A stretch of DNA of 64,000 nucleotides from contig NZ_CP016447.1 of the NCBI RefSeq assembly GCF_001714725.1, positions 2,185,001 through 2,249,000 on the forward strand, read 5' to 3'. The first letter of the stretch is position 1, and each line of letters starts with the position of its first letter. The position numbers were made by a program, and so were the translations under genes. Below are positions 26,216 to 35,250 of this stretch, piece by piece. The notes beneath the pieces are model-generated. The model was not told where the DNA came from. It was given only the letters and a program-made list of their open reading frames with translations, and did not search any database. The stretch comes from Acidovorax sp. RAC01. GTDB taxonomy: Bacteria > Pseudomonadota > Gammaproteobacteria > Burkholderiales > Burkholderiaceae_C.

Positions 26216-27046
26216 ATGCCCTCTGCCGCGCTTGCACCTTCGCCCGCTGTTGTCCGCGGAGCAGCCCTGCTGACCGTCACCGCGCTGGGCGCAGCGCTGT
26301 CCTTCGGCGCCCGCGCCCAGGCCTTTGACGCCGTGCGCCTGTACGGCGCGGTGCCCGACCGCAATGGCGGCACCGTGGGGGTGGCCGTGGTGGCGGGCCA
26401 TGAGTACATGGGGTCGGACGAGCGCCGCACGCGGGCCTACCCGGCCATCGACTACCGCTGGGCCAACGGCTGGTTTGCCGGTACCACCAACGGCATTGGC
26501 TACAACTTCTCGCGCCAGCCGGGCGTGCAGTACGGCCTGCGCATGACGGCGGACTTCGGGCGTGACGAAAGCCGGTCTCCGGTGCTGCGCGGCCTGGGTG
26601 ATGTGGATGCGCGCGCGGAGTTGGGCGCGTTCTACAACCTGCAACCCACGGCGCACACCTTTGTGACTTCATCGCTGCGCTACGGCTCGGGCCAGGGGCG
26701 CGATGGCCTGCTGATCGACGTGGGTGCGGGCGTGACGGCACCGCTGTCCCCCGCATGGCGCGTGGGCGCGGGTGTGGCCGCCACCTGGGCCAACGCCGAG
26801 TACACGCAGTCCTACTTTGGCGTGGATGCCGCCCAGTCCGCCCGCAGCGGCCTGGGCCTGTACCAGGCGAGTGCCGGGGTGCGCGATGTGCGCGTGTCGG
26901 TGTCGGCCACCTATGCGATCTCGCCGCGCGCATCGGCCACGGCAGGGCTGTCGTTCAGCCGCCTGCAGGGCGATGCGGCCAACAGCCCCATCGTGCGGGA
27001 CCGCGCTGGCGTCAACGGCGTGCTGGCCGTCACCTACGCCTTCTGA
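26216..27046 (+). CDS. MipA/OmpV family outer-membrane protein
   Basis: A 276-aa outer-membrane beta-barrel protein. The signal peptide runs to about residue 30 (AALSFGARAQA). The mature protein has alternating polar/hydrophobic strands, with family marks GVAVVAGHEYMGSDERRTRAYPAIDYRW, FAGTTNGIGYNF and a terminal aromatic (LAVTYAF*) typical of barrels recognised by BamA. The family includes MltA-interacting protein and OmpV; the exact role here is unknown. The ATG at 26216 was chosen, about 37 bases after the predicted -10 box. A strong regulated promoter lies upstream. Confidence 0.87.
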   Translation: MPSAALAPSPAVVRGAALLTVTALGAALSFGARAQAFDAVRLYGAVPDRNGGTVGVAVVAGHEYMGSDERRTRAYPAIDYRWANGWFAGTTNGIGYNFSRQPGVQYGLRMTADFGRDESRSPVLRGLGDVDARAELGAFYNLQPTAHTFVTSSLRYGSGQGRDGLLIDVGAGVTAPLSPAWRVGAGVAATWANAEYTQSYFGVDAAQSARSGLGLYQASAGVRDVRVSVSATYAISPRASATAGLSFSRLQGDAANSPIVRDRAGVNGVLAVTYAF

Positions 27047-27095
27047 CGGCCACCGGTGGCTGCCGCCACGCGCAGCGCGGCGCAGCCCTTGTGTG

Positions 27096-28346
27096 TCAGT
27101 GCGCCCGGGCGCCTTCGAGCCACTGCCCCACAGCCGCCACTCGCGCCTGGTGAATCAGCGTGCCCACCTGCGGGCCGCTCATGCCGCGGGCTGCGGCATC
27201 GGCCGCAATGTCGCGCGTGACCACAGCCTGCACGGCGCCCAGCGCTGCCAGCAGGCGAGGGCGCTGCGGGTAGGCGGCTTCTTCCAACCCCAGCCGGCCG
27301 CGCGCATCGCATTCACACGCCAGCAGAATGTCGGCAAAGCGCTCGGGCTTGCGGATGGCATCGCAGCGCTCCAGCAGCCGCACGAGTGCCGCGGCTGAAA
27401 GCTCTCCGCTGCGGTGGATGTTGCCGTGCTCGCGCGCCACCACGTCGGCGGTCTCGCGGCAATCCAGCGGTACGCGCAGGCGCTCGGCCACGGCCTTGAG
27501 CAGGCGGGCGCTGCGCTCCTCGTGGCCGATGTGGCGCGGCAGCACATGGGCGGGCGTGGTGCCCTTGCCCAGGTCGTGCGCCAGGCAGGCAAAGCGCACC
27601 ACCAGCGGCGCCTGCAGCCGGGCGGCCATGTCCAGCACCATCATCAGGTGCACGCCGGTGTCCACCTCCGGGTGGTATTCGGCGCGCTGGGGCACGCCCC
27701 ACAGGCGGTCCACCTCGGGCAGCAGCACCTTCAGGGCCCCACACGCGCGCAGCACCTCGAACATGCGCGAGGGTTTTGCCTCCATCAGCCCCCGGGCCAG
27801 TTCCTGCCACACGCGCTCGGCCACCAGGTGGTCAGCTTCGCCATGCTCGACCATCTCGCGCATGAGTCCCATGGTCTCGGGCGCCACCGTGAAGTCGGTA
27901 AAGCGCGCGGCAAAGCGGGCCACGCGCAGGATGCGCACCGGGTCTTCGCGGAAGGCATCGGTCACATGGCGCAGAACGCGTGCCTGGAGGTCTGTGGCAC
28001 CGGAGTGGGGGTCAAAAAGGCCTTTGGCGCTTGAACCAATTGGTCCTTCTGCTATGGAATTAATAGTAAGGTCGCGCCGCGAGAGGTCCTGCTCCAGCGT
28101 GACGTCGGGCGAGCTTTGCACCACAAAACCGCGGTAGCCCTTGCCGCTTTTGCGCTCCGTGCGGGCCAGCGCGTACTCCTCGCGCGTGTCGGGGTGCAAA
28201 AACACCGGAAAGTCGCGCCCCACCGGCAGGTAGCCCAGCTCCAGCATCTGCTCAGGCGTAGCGCCCACCACCACCCAGTCGTGGTCGTTCACGGGGCGGC
28301 CCAGCAGCTTGTCGCGGACAGCGCCGCCCACCATGTAGATTTGCAT
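27096..28346 (-). CDS. cca: CCA tRNA nucleotidyltransferase with HD domain
   Basis: Adds or repairs the 3' CCA end of tRNA; 416 aa from ATG 28346. The start [12 protein letters not shown] begins the nucleotidyltransferase domain with NDHDW (catalytic Asp pair), [18 protein letters not shown] and [23 protein letters not shown] sequence (here [13 protein letters not shown]). An HD domain follows (LAHDLGKG). Between RRDLTIN and the DPHSG motif lies a loop, residues about 92-111, encoded by an in-frame dispersed repeat; relatives usually have a shorter link there (from memory). The frame extends 32 codons upstream, but this has no family sequence. Confidence 0.95.
   Translation of the reverse strand: MQIYMVGGAVRDKLLGRPVNDHDWVVVGATPEQMLELGYLPVGRDFPVFLHPDTREEYALARTERKSGKGYRGFVVQSSPDVTLEQDLSRRDLTINSIAEGPIGSSAKGLFDPHSGATDLQARVLRHVTDAFREDPVRILRVARFAARFTDFTVAPETMGLMREMVEHGEADHLVAERVWQELARGLMEAKPSRMFEVLRACGALKVLLPEVDRLWGVPQRAEYHPEVDTGVHLMMVLDMAARLQAPLVVRFACLAHDLGKGTTPAHVLPRHIGHEERSARLLKAVAERLRVPLDCRETADVVAREHGNIHRSGELSAAALVRLLERCDAIRKPERFADILLACECDARGRLGLEEAAYPQRPRLLAALGAVQAVVTRDIAADAAARGMSGPQVGTLIHQARVAAVGQWLEGARAH
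28012..28070 (-). repeat. AT-rich dispersed repeat, copy 6, in frame inside cca
   Basis: The minus strand reads ACTATTAATTCCATAGCAG, a spacer, then TTCAAGCGCCAAAGGCCTTTT, with end-to-end match to gene-end copies. It encodes [19 protein letters not shown], starting within the conserved RRDLTIN motif and ending at the DP of the next motif. Confidence 0.82.
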
Positions 28347-28429
28347 GGGGCGCAGTGTAGAACCAGCGCGCGGGGCCTTGGAGTGCGCGTGGCCTGCGGG
28401 CGCCGCGCGGCAGTTATCCTGTGGCCACC

Positions 28430-28894
28430 ATGGCCCTTCCACCGTCCCTCACGTCCCTGACCATTGCCCAGCCCAACCCTGACGGCAGCCTGCCCATACC
28501 CGCTGCGCCCGATGCCGCTGCCAACGCCGCGGCCGAGGCGCTGCAGCGCGAGGCGCGCATGGAGGCCATGCAGGCCAGGCTCGATGAACTGCAGGAGATC
28601 CTGGCCAAACCCCTGACCGAGATCCTGGCCGAGCACGACCGGTTCAAGGAAGCCGCCGCCGCCTGGGACGCCTTTGGCGCGATGTGGATGCTGTCGCAAC
28701 GCGCCATGAAGCGCGTGGCCCTGGACCTGGCCGCCCAGCAGGGCGTGAGCGACGAAGACGTGGTGGCCCGCGCGCTGGCCTATGCCAACAACGTGCTCAA
28801 CGGCGACGGCGAAGACCTGGGCGGCACCATTGCCCCGGCGCAGATGGCGCACATCGCGCGGCACAAGCCGTTTCTGCGCAAGCAGTTCCGGTAA
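28430..28894 (+). CDS. Conserved hypothetical protein, helical
   Basis: A 154-aa protein without recognised family. The N-terminal 35 residues are Pro/Ala-rich and probably disordered; residues about 40-75 ([22 protein letters not shown]) form a clear amphipathic or coiled-coil helix; the C-terminal half contains [34 protein letters not shown] and ends in [14 protein letters not shown]. No signal or membrane segment. It is divergent from cca with 83 bp between. Codon bias is normal for the genome, so it is probably a real native gene. ATG 28430 was chosen; GTG 28421 is three codons earlier. Confidence 0.7.
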   Translation: MALPPSLTSLTIAQPNPDGSLPIPAAPDAAANAAAEALQREARMEAMQARLDELQEILAKPLTEILAEHDRFKEAAAAWDAFGAMWMLSQRAMKRVALDLAAQQGVSDEDVVARALAYANNVLNGDGEDLGGTIAPAQMAHIARHKPFLRKQFR

Positions 28895-29044
28895 GGGTGG
28901 CCCAGGGTCGCGTTGGCGTACCGGGCGCCCCGAGCGCGCCTTGGTTTGCAGCCGGGCTGCCACTGCCGCGAGGGTCAAAGGGGTTGAAACAACCGGTAAC
29001 ATTCACCGGTGCGCATCACGGACGCGCAAGCCGGGGAGCATTTC

Positions 29045-30685
29045 ATGAGCACAGTCAGCGGTAAGCAGAACGTTCGGGCTGACGCAACGACCGCCTCCGC
29101 GGTGGTCAACTACAGGCTTTTGGTGGAAAGCCTCAAGGATGTGTTGTGGGTGGTGGATGTCGAGGCCTCGCGGCTGATGTACGTCAGCCCTTCCGTGGTC
29201 GAGCTGCGCGGCATGACCCCCGCCGAGGCCATCGCCGAGTCCGCTACTTTCCCCGGCGGATCGGGCGATCTGGCGCGGTTTTATGTGCAGATGAAAGAGC
29301 GGGCAACGGATTTTCAGTTGGGCCGCATCTCCGAGGTTCACCGCTTTGTGGATGAGCTGGAGCTATCGCACAAGGACGGATCGACCGTGTACGCCGAAAT
29401 GATCAGCCACTACCAGCACAACCCCTCCAGTGGCAGGCTGGAAGCCTATGGGCTCGCCCGCGACATCACCCAGCGCCGCAAGGCTGAAGAGGACCTGCGC
29501 CTGAGCGAAATCCGCCACCGGCTGCTGGCCGAATACGCCAACGACGTGATCTGGACCATGGGGCCGGACGGTGCGGTCACCTATGTCAGCCCGGCTGTGC
29601 AAAAGGTGCGCGGATTCACCCAGGAAGAGGCCGCGGCGCAGACCATTGACCAGATCCTCACGCCACCCTCGCAGGCCAGCGCCATGGGCTACTTTGCCCA
29701 GATGCTCCAGGCTATCGCCGATGGGCGCACGCCCCCGGTGTACGAAGCCGAGCAGGAGTACTACTGCAAGGACGGCTCCACGATCTGGACGGAGGTGCGC
29801 GCCTTTCCCGTGCTGGCGCGCGATGGCAGTCTGATTGAACTGCTGGGCATGACGCGCGACATCCACGTGCGCAAGCGCTACGAGGACGAGCTGCGCCAGG
29901 CCCACGCGCAGCTGGCCACCGCCAACGAGCAGCTGATTGCGGCCAACCGCAAGCTGGCGCGCCTGGCCGATGTGGCACAGCAGCAGGCCGCCACCGAACG
30001 CACCCTGCGCGAGGAGCAGGAACGCCTGTTCACCATGCTGGCGCACGAGCTCAAGACGCCCCTGGCCACCGTGCGCATGGTGGCTGCAGACCTGCCGGGC
30101 AGCCCCGCCACCACCATCGCCAGCGCAGTGCGCGACATGAACGACGTGATCGAGCGCTGTGTTCAGTCAGGTCAGCTCAACGATGGCCGCATGGTGCCGC
30201 GGCGGGAGCAATGCGACCTGGGAGTGCTGCTTTCGCAGGCCGTGCAGTCTGGCCGCTGGCGAGGCCGCGTGGACACCACCTTGCCTGTCGTGCCTGCGGT
30301 AGTTCACAGCGACGAGCAGATGGTGCGGATCATCATCGACAACCTCATCGACAACGCAGCCAAGTACAGCGCCCCGGGTTCGCGCGTGAGCGTGGCGGTG
30401 TCGGTGCACAGGCAGGGCGCAGTGGCGGGCCACGCCATCCGGATCGCCAACCTGCCGGGCCCCGCGGGCTGGCCCGACCCCGGGAGTGTGTTTCAGAAGT
30501 ACTACCGCGCTCCGCATGCGCAGCGCCAGTCGGGTGCCGGACTGGGGCTGTTCCTGGTGGACAGCCTCACGCGACTTCTGGGCGGGCACATCGACTATGC
30601 GCCCACCGATACCGAAGTGGCTTTTGTCTGCTGGCTGCCGCTCGATGGTGCGCGGGCCGTTAAGCCGGGTCGGGGCGCAGCATGA
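29045..30685 (+). CDS. PAS-domain histidine kinase
   Basis: A soluble sensor kinase, 546 aa, with no membrane segment. PAS 1 is at about residues 20-150 (ending GLARDITQRRKAEED) and PAS 2 at about 155-290 (ending LGMTRDIHVRKRYED). A coiled coil runs about 285-330, then the DHp helix with the phosphoacceptor His in MLAHELKTPLATV near residue 333. The ATPase domain has an N-box (IIDNLIDNAAKYSAPGS), an F-box (FQKYYRAP) and a G2 box (GAGLGLFLV), but the usual DxGxG G1 box is replaced by a Pro/Gly-rich PGPAGWPDPGS. GGGGAG lies before the ATG. It overlaps the response regulator by 4 bp (ATGA), so the pair is a two-component system; the ligand of the PAS domains is unknown. Confidence 0.92.
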   Translation: MSTVSGKQNVRADATTASAVVNYRLLVESLKDVLWVVDVEASRLMYVSPSVVELRGMTPAEAIAESATFPGGSGDLARFYVQMKERATDFQLGRISEVHRFVDELELSHKDGSTVYAEMISHYQHNPSSGRLEAYGLARDITQRRKAEEDLRLSEIRHRLLAEYANDVIWTMGPDGAVTYVSPAVQKVRGFTQEEAAAQTIDQILTPPSQASAMGYFAQMLQAIADGRTPPVYEAEQEYYCKDGSTIWTEVRAFPVLARDGSLIELLGMTRDIHVRKRYEDELRQAHAQLATANEQLIAANRKLARLADVAQQQAATERTLREEQERLFTMLAHELKTPLATVRMVAADLPGSPATTIASAVRDMNDVIERCVQSGQLNDGRMVPRREQCDLGVLLSQAVQSGRWRGRVDTTLPVVPAVVHSDEQMVRIIIDNLIDNAAKYSAPGSRVSVAVSVHRQGAVAGHAIRIANLPGPAGWPDPGSVFQKYYRAPHAQRQSGAGLGLFLVDSLTRLLGGHIDYAPTDTEVAFVCWLPLDGARAVKPGRGAA

Positions 30686-31377
30686 ACGTCATCGTCATCG
30701 AGGACAACGACAACCTGCGCCAGGCCACCGTGGCCATGCTGGTGCGCAATGGACATTGGGCCAGCGGCCTGGTCTGCGCAGAAGACCTGGCCGACGTGCA
30801 ACTGGTTCCGCAACCAGACCTGTTTGTGGTGGACCTGAACCTGCCCGGTGAGGACGGGCTGAGCCTGGCCCGGCGGTTGCGCGCCCTGCAGCCCCTGGTG
30901 GGGATCATCATGGTTACGGCCCGCACGCTGCTGGGCGACAGGCTCGCGGGCTACCACAGCGGTGCAGACATCTACCTGCCCAAGCCGGTCGACCCGTCGG
31001 AGCTGCTGGCGGCGGTCGAGTCGCTGGGGCGGCGGCTTCGCCATACCGCGCCGGCCGAACCGCCAGCCGACACGCGTGCGAGGCTGCGGCTGGCCCCGGC
31101 CGCACGGTTGCTGACCGGCCCGGTGGCCGAGGTGCCGCTGTCCGAGAGCGAAGTGGTCATCCTGGTAGGGCTGGGCAGTGCGCAGGCTGGCCGGCTGGAG
31201 TACGCGGAAATCATGACGTTGCTGGGCGAAGACCCGCACTCGTATGCGCAGGCCGCTCTGGAGGTCCGCATCGTCCGGCTGCGCCACAAGCTCGTGCGCT
31301 CCGGTGCGTCTACCGGCGCCATCAGCTCGGTGCGCGGCATCGGCTACCGCCTGACCGTACCGCTCACGGTGGTCTAG
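30682..31377 (+). CDS. OmpR/PhoB-type response regulator
   Basis: A 231-aa regulator. The receiver domain (1-120) has the acidic pair in VIEDND, the phospho-acceptor Asp in LFVVDLNLPGEDG near residue 51 and Lys in YLPKPVD. A linker rich in Ala/Pro follows, then a winged-helix DNA-binding domain ending LEVRIVRLRHKLV...ISSVRGIGYRL, the recognition-helix region of OmpR-type regulators. The N-terminal part of the winged-helix domain is divergent. Start and kinase stop overlap as ATGA. Confidence 0.93.
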   Translation: MNVIVIEDNDNLRQATVAMLVRNGHWASGLVCAEDLADVQLVPQPDLFVVDLNLPGEDGLSLARRLRALQPLVGIIMVTARTLLGDRLAGYHSGADIYLPKPVDPSELLAAVESLGRRLRHTAPAEPPADTRARLRLAPAARLLTGPVAEVPLSESEVVILVGLGSAQAGRLEYAEIMTLLGEDPHSYAQAALEVRIVRLRHKLVRSGASTGAISSVRGIGYRLTVPLTVV

Positions 31378-31995
31378 AGAGCCTGCACGGCAGAAGGATC
31401 ATCGGCTGCAACAGGCGACAAACCGGTTGCAGCACTACTACTCCCTGCCGCGCAGGCTGCTGGCCCGTGCCACCGCCCCACCCGCCGGGGCCAGTGATGC
31501 GTGTGTGGCCCACCCGGTGGCTGTGCCCCTTGCTGTGCGTTGCGCCGCACGCTTTCCATGACGCAGCGCTTGCGAAAGTGCACTCCTAGGGAGCCTCTGC
31601 ACGAATCAGCGCGCCGTGTGCATCTGTGGCCTCGGGCGGTCTGCTGCGTTGCAAATACTCGCAATAGCTGGGCTATTGCTGCGTTTTGCGCCTTGCAGCG
31701 CATCCCGATCCGCAGCGCTCACTTACCGCTTGATTCGTGCGGAGGCTCCCTAGGCACCCTTGCATCCCGCTGGCGGCCAACACAGGCGAAGGCTTGAACA
31801 AGGGGTGCCAGGCACCTGCACGGCCCGGGCCTGTGTGCAATGACGGTGCCGCAGGGCAAGCCCTACTCTGGCCACCATCGGGCCAACGCGCAAACTTTCT
31901 TTGCTAAATGTTGCTTATGTGATACATTTGATAATCCCTACGGTTTTCCTTCGCCTGATGGCGGCCGCCTGCAACTTCTGGTGAAAGCGGAAAAT
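31378..31995. other. 618-bp intergenic stretch holding the MITE-like element
   Basis: After the regulator stop there is a perfect 8-bp stem GCTGCAAC/GTTGCAGC (31405-31433) without T-tract, then about 150 bp of GC-rich DNA with no gene, the 170-bp MITE-like element (31585-31754), an inverted pair GGCACCCTTG / CAAGGGGTGCC (31753-31762 and 31799-31809), and an AT-rich segment (31890-31995) that probably carries the promoter of the next receiver gene (ATTTGATAAT near 31930 is a possible -10 region). Confidence 0.6.
31585..31754 (+). mobile_element. MITE-like element with 24-bp terminal inverted repeats
   Basis: A 170-bp non-coding element. The left end CCTAGGGAGCCTCTGCACGA (continuing ATCA) and the right end are inverted copies matching at 23 of 24 positions. 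The interior has a perfect hairpin CAATAGC-TGG-GCTATTG (about 31664-31680). No coding capacity. A related, decayed copy is at 9443-9606. Ends and size fit a non-autonomous insertion-sequence derivative; the parent transposase is not in the window. A clear target-site duplication could not be defined because the ends themselves are palindromic (CCTAGG). Confidence 0.75.
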
Positions 31996-32373
31996 ATGAA
32001 AAAAATCCTGATCATCGAGGATCACGCCTCCGTACGCGATCTGTTCCGGCTGGCGCTCGAAGATGGTCCCTTCCAGTTCCATGAGGCCGGCACGGGTGAT
32101 GCCGGCTGGGAGATGGCCTGCGAGATCCTGCCTGACATCGTGCTGCTGGATGTGTTGCTGCCCGGGCAATTGGGTGGGCTGGACGTTTGCAGGCTCATCA
32201 AGGCGGACCCTCGCACGCGCGGGGCGCGGGTGATCATCGTGAGCGGTGCCCGGGTGCACGCCGCAGACCGGGCAGACGGGGTGGCGGCAGGCGCAGACCA
32301 TTACCTTGTCAAGCCCTTCAGCACGGCGCGCCTGATCGAGGCCGTTCATGCTGCACACACGGCCATGTACTGA
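31996..32373 (+). CDS. Stand-alone receiver-domain protein (1 of 3)
   Basis: A 125-aa CheY-like single-domain response regulator without an output domain. It has acidic residues in LIIEDHAS, the phospho-acceptor Asp in DIVLLDVLLPG near residue 52, Thr/Ser in VSGAR and Lys in YLVKPFS. It shares an unusual set of blocks with the proteins at 36994 and 37461: GDAGW after the second strand, P-D-I-V-L-L-D-V and (D/E)VCRLIKA(D/E)P. ATG 31996 was chosen (MKKILIIED); a longer frame upstream has no domain. It lies directly after the MITE-like element. Confidence 0.9.
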   Translation: MKKILIIEDHASVRDLFRLALEDGPFQFHEAGTGDAGWEMACEILPDIVLLDVLLPGQLGGLDVCRLIKADPRTRGARVIIVSGARVHAADRADGVAAGADHYLVKPFSTARLIEAVHAAHTAMY

Positions 32374-32706
32374 GCGGGGCCTGTCGGGCTGTCTGTCGCC
32401 CGCTGTGGCGCATTCGCCCGGGGTGTGCGTGGATGTCGTGCACGCACCGCCTCCAGTGCAGGGTCCGTGGCGTCCATTGAATGACGCGCACACATTGCCG
32501 TGCGCGGGATCGTGGGCCGCCGCCAATACATCATTGTTGGCAATAAAACAAGGGTATAAAAGGGTCAAATAAATCAGATTGGCAGAATACTTTTGGTAAC
32601 ATAGATGCAAGAATGATGTTGGTTGCGCTCTTGTAAAGCATCTGAATCAATTTGAACTTCGGAAAGCCAGCCCCCAGCCTCTTTGGCCCACCCATTACTG
32701 CCCGCC
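32374..32706. other. 333-bp intergenic stretch, AT-rich promoter region
   Basis: No gene seen. The first 150 bp are GC-rich. From about 32520 to 32665 base composition drops sharply to AT-rich (ATTGTTGGCAATAAAACAAGG, then GGGTATAAAAGG), the likely promoter region of the GGDEF-EAL gene. No box pair with correct spacing is convincing; TATAAA near 32555 is the best -10 candidate. Confidence 0.45.
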
Positions 32707-35247
32707 ATGAAAAGCATCCAGTCCGTCCGCGAGTTCGAGCGTCGCAAGGCCTTTCTCTCGCTGACCTCGCAAGACGAGGCTGCCTTGCGCAAGCTGCACG
32801 ATGTGCTGGGCGGCGACATGACGGCATTTGTCGACTCGCTGTACGAGCACCTGCTGTCCTTCAGCGAAACCCGGGCGCTCATCAAGGGCGATGACATGCT
32901 CGCGCAGCTGAAGAAAACCCAGGCGGTGTACTTTGGCAAGCTCACGGCCGGCCCGTACGACGCCAACTACCTGGAGGACCGCAGCAAGGTGGGGCTGGCA
33001 CATGCGCGGGTGGGGCTCTCGCCCGGCTGGTACCTCGGCGCGTACAGCCAGTACCTGTCGGGACTGCTGCCCCTGGTGGCCGAAAGCACTGGCGGCGGGC
33101 AGCCCGAATTCATCGACGCATTCCGGGCGCTCATCAAGGTGGTGTTCCTCGACATCAGTGTGGCCCTCGACGCCTACATCGCCCACCGCGACGACCTCAT
33201 TGCAGACCTGCGCGACTACGGCGCCGCCTTCGCGCACCTGCCGTACGGCACGCTGGTCACCACCGATGACCTGAAGGTGGTGTTTGCCAATCAGGCCTTC
33301 GAGAAGCTGTTTGGCTTTGCGCCCCAGAGCGTGCGGGGAACGTTGCTCAACAACCTGATGAACATCAAGGCGCTGGAGAAGCTCACGCGCCGCGCGCTCA
33401 AGGGCGCCATGGTCAAAGAGTCCATCGAGCTGTTGCCGGTTCACAGTTCCCTGGGGGTTCAGGTCAGCGTGACTGTGCATTGCCTTCCGTCGCAACTGCC
33501 TGGTGACGAGGTTCGCCTGCTGTTTGTGTTTGAAGACCTGCGGGAGCAGACCAAGCTGCTGCGTGACCTGCTGGATGCGCAGTCGGTGGCGCGCATCGGC
33601 ACATGGCAGACGTACTTTGATGGCTCCATGTCCCTCACGCCCCAGGCCGCCCGGATCATGGGCGTCCGCAGCGAGACCGTGACCTTCGAGAAAATCCTCA
33701 CGCAGATCCACCCTGCAGACTTCGAGCGGGTGATGACGCGCTGGGAGGCAGCCTCGCGCGGCGGACCCTTGCACGCCGAGTTCAGGGTGCAGCGTTCCAA
33801 CAGCATCGTGTGGGTGGAAGTGCGCGGGAAAATCGTGCGCGACGAAGCCGACAACCCGGTACATGCCTACGGTACGGTGCTGGACATCACCGAGCGAAAG
33901 GCTGCGGAGAAGGCCATGGAGCAACTGGCGTTCTATGACACCCTGACGCGGCTGCCCAACCGGGCCCACGGCGTGGTGCTGGCCAAGAACGCGCTGGAGC
34001 GTGCCCACCAGAAGGGGCGGCGCGCGGTGGTGATGTTCATCGATCTGGACCGCTTCAAGGACATCAACGACTCGCAGGGCCACACCGTGGGAGACCATGT
34101 GCTGGTCGAAGTGGCGCGCCGTTGCGAAGCCGTACTGGACGAACACGATGCCGCAGCGCGCATGGGGGGCGACGAATTCATGTGTGTGCACCTGCTGGAT
34201 GAGGCCGAATCCGTGTCCGCATTCGCCGAGCGGCTGCACGGCGTCATTGCCGGGCCGATCAAGGTGGGGCACCTGTCGCTTGACGTGGGCGCCAGCATCG
34301 GCATTGCGCTGTACAAAACACGTGCGGACAGCATCGACCTGCTCTTGCAGAACGCCGATATCGCCATGTATGCGTCCAAGGCGCGCGGGGGCGGCTGGCT
34401 GCAGTACACCGGCGAGATGCGCGACGAAATCCACCGCCGCACCAGCATCGGCAACAAGCTGGGTCACGCGATCACGTCATCGCATCTGCAGTTGCACTAC
34501 CAGGCCAAGGTGAACATCGAGACCGGTGCGCTGGTGGGCGTGGAGGCGCTCACGCGCTGGGATGACGCCGAGCTGGGAACCGTGAGCCCGTCGGAATTCA
34601 TCCCCATTGCCGAGAGCCGCGGGCTTATCTCGCAGCTGGGCGACTGGGCGCTGACCGAGGCCTGCGCGCTGCTGGCGCAATGGCAGGCGCTCGGTGTCTC
34701 GCCCATGCCTCCTATCGCGGTCAATGTGGCGCCTTCGCAGATTGCCGACGAGGATTTCCCGCAGCGGGCGCTGCACACGGTACTGGGCTGCGGCGTTCAG
34801 CCGCAGTGGATCGAGTTCGAGATCACCGAATCGGCCCTGATGCAGGACCCGGACAAGGCGCGCAACGTGGCCCTGCGCCTGACACGGGCGGGTTTCTCGC
34901 TGTCGATCGACGACTTCGGTACCGGGTACTCATCCCTGGCGCGGCTGCGGTCGTTTCCGGTGTCCAAGCTCAAGGTGGACATGTCATTCGTGCGCGACAT
35001 GATCGAGAACGAGGACAGCCTGGCCATCGTGACCGCCGTGATCAGCATGGCCAAGGCCCTGCACATGCATACCGTGGCCGAGGGTGTGGAAACCGCGCAG
35101 CAGCTGCAGGTCCTGGGCGGCCTGCAATGCGACCAGGCGCAGGGCTACTACGTGGGCAAGCCCATGTCTGGCGACGACATCACCGCGCGCTGGTTGCCTG
35201 CGGCAGTTGTGACGCAGTTGCCAATGACTTCCCTGCAGGAGTCCTGA
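32707..35247 (+). CDS. Globin-coupled sensor with PAS, GGDEF and EAL domains
   Basis: An 846-aa cytoplasmic cyclic-di-GMP enzyme. Residues 1-165 form a globin-coupled sensor; the proximal heme His is probably residue 99 in VGLAHARVGLSPGWYLGAY, a typical GCS helix F. A PAS-like domain (about 175-290) and a second PAS (about 300-400, ending GTVLDITERK) follow. The GGDEF domain (about 405-575) keeps the motif GGDEF near residue 487, but the inhibitory I-site RxxD is replaced by DEHD. The EAL domain (about 585-835) keeps EAL, NVAPSQ, EITES, DDFGTGYSSL, KVD and AEGVET, so phosphodiesterase activity is expected. Oxygen or NO sensing is inferred. Aer follows after 3 bp. Confidence 0.93.
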   Translation: MKSIQSVREFERRKAFLSLTSQDEAALRKLHDVLGGDMTAFVDSLYEHLLSFSETRALIKGDDMLAQLKKTQAVYFGKLTAGPYDANYLEDRSKVGLAHARVGLSPGWYLGAYSQYLSGLLPLVAESTGGGQPEFIDAFRALIKVVFLDISVALDAYIAHRDDLIADLRDYGAAFAHLPYGTLVTTDDLKVVFANQAFEKLFGFAPQSVRGTLLNNLMNIKALEKLTRRALKGAMVKESIELLPVHSSLGVQVSVTVHCLPSQLPGDEVRLLFVFEDLREQTKLLRDLLDAQSVARIGTWQTYFDGSMSLTPQAARIMGVRSETVTFEKILTQIHPADFERVMTRWEAASRGGPLHAEFRVQRSNSIVWVEVRGKIVRDEADNPVHAYGTVLDITERKAAEKAMEQLAFYDTLTRLPNRAHGVVLAKNALERAHQKGRRAVVMFIDLDRFKDINDSQGHTVGDHVLVEVARRCEAVLDEHDAAARMGGDEFMCVHLLDEAESVSAFAERLHGVIAGPIKVGHLSLDVGASIGIALYKTRADSIDLLLQNADIAMYASKARGGGWLQYTGEMRDEIHRRTSIGNKLGHAITSSHLQLHYQAKVNIETGALVGVEALTRWDDAELGTVSPSEFIPIAESRGLISQLGDWALTEACALLAQWQALGVSPMPPIAVNVAPSQIADEDFPQRALHTVLGCGVQPQWIEFEITESALMQDPDKARNVALRLTRAGFSLSIDDFGTGYSSLARLRSFPVSKLKVDMSFVRDMIENEDSLAIVTAVISMAKALHMHTVAEGVETAQQLQVLGGLQCDQAQGYYVGKPMSGDDITARWLPAAVVTQLPMTSLQES

Positions 35248-35250
35248 ACC

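Noticed and set aside
31840..31995. A 52-residue N-terminal extension of the first stand-alone receiver
   Set aside because: The region is AT-rich and promoter-like, and the receiver fold begins at MKKILIIED.
32520..32600. A sigma-54 or sigma-28 promoter upstream of the globin-coupled GGDEF-EAL gene
   Set aside because: TTGGCA and nearby TTTTGG have wrong spacing and lack the GC of the -12 element; no TAAA-N15-GCCGATAA was found.
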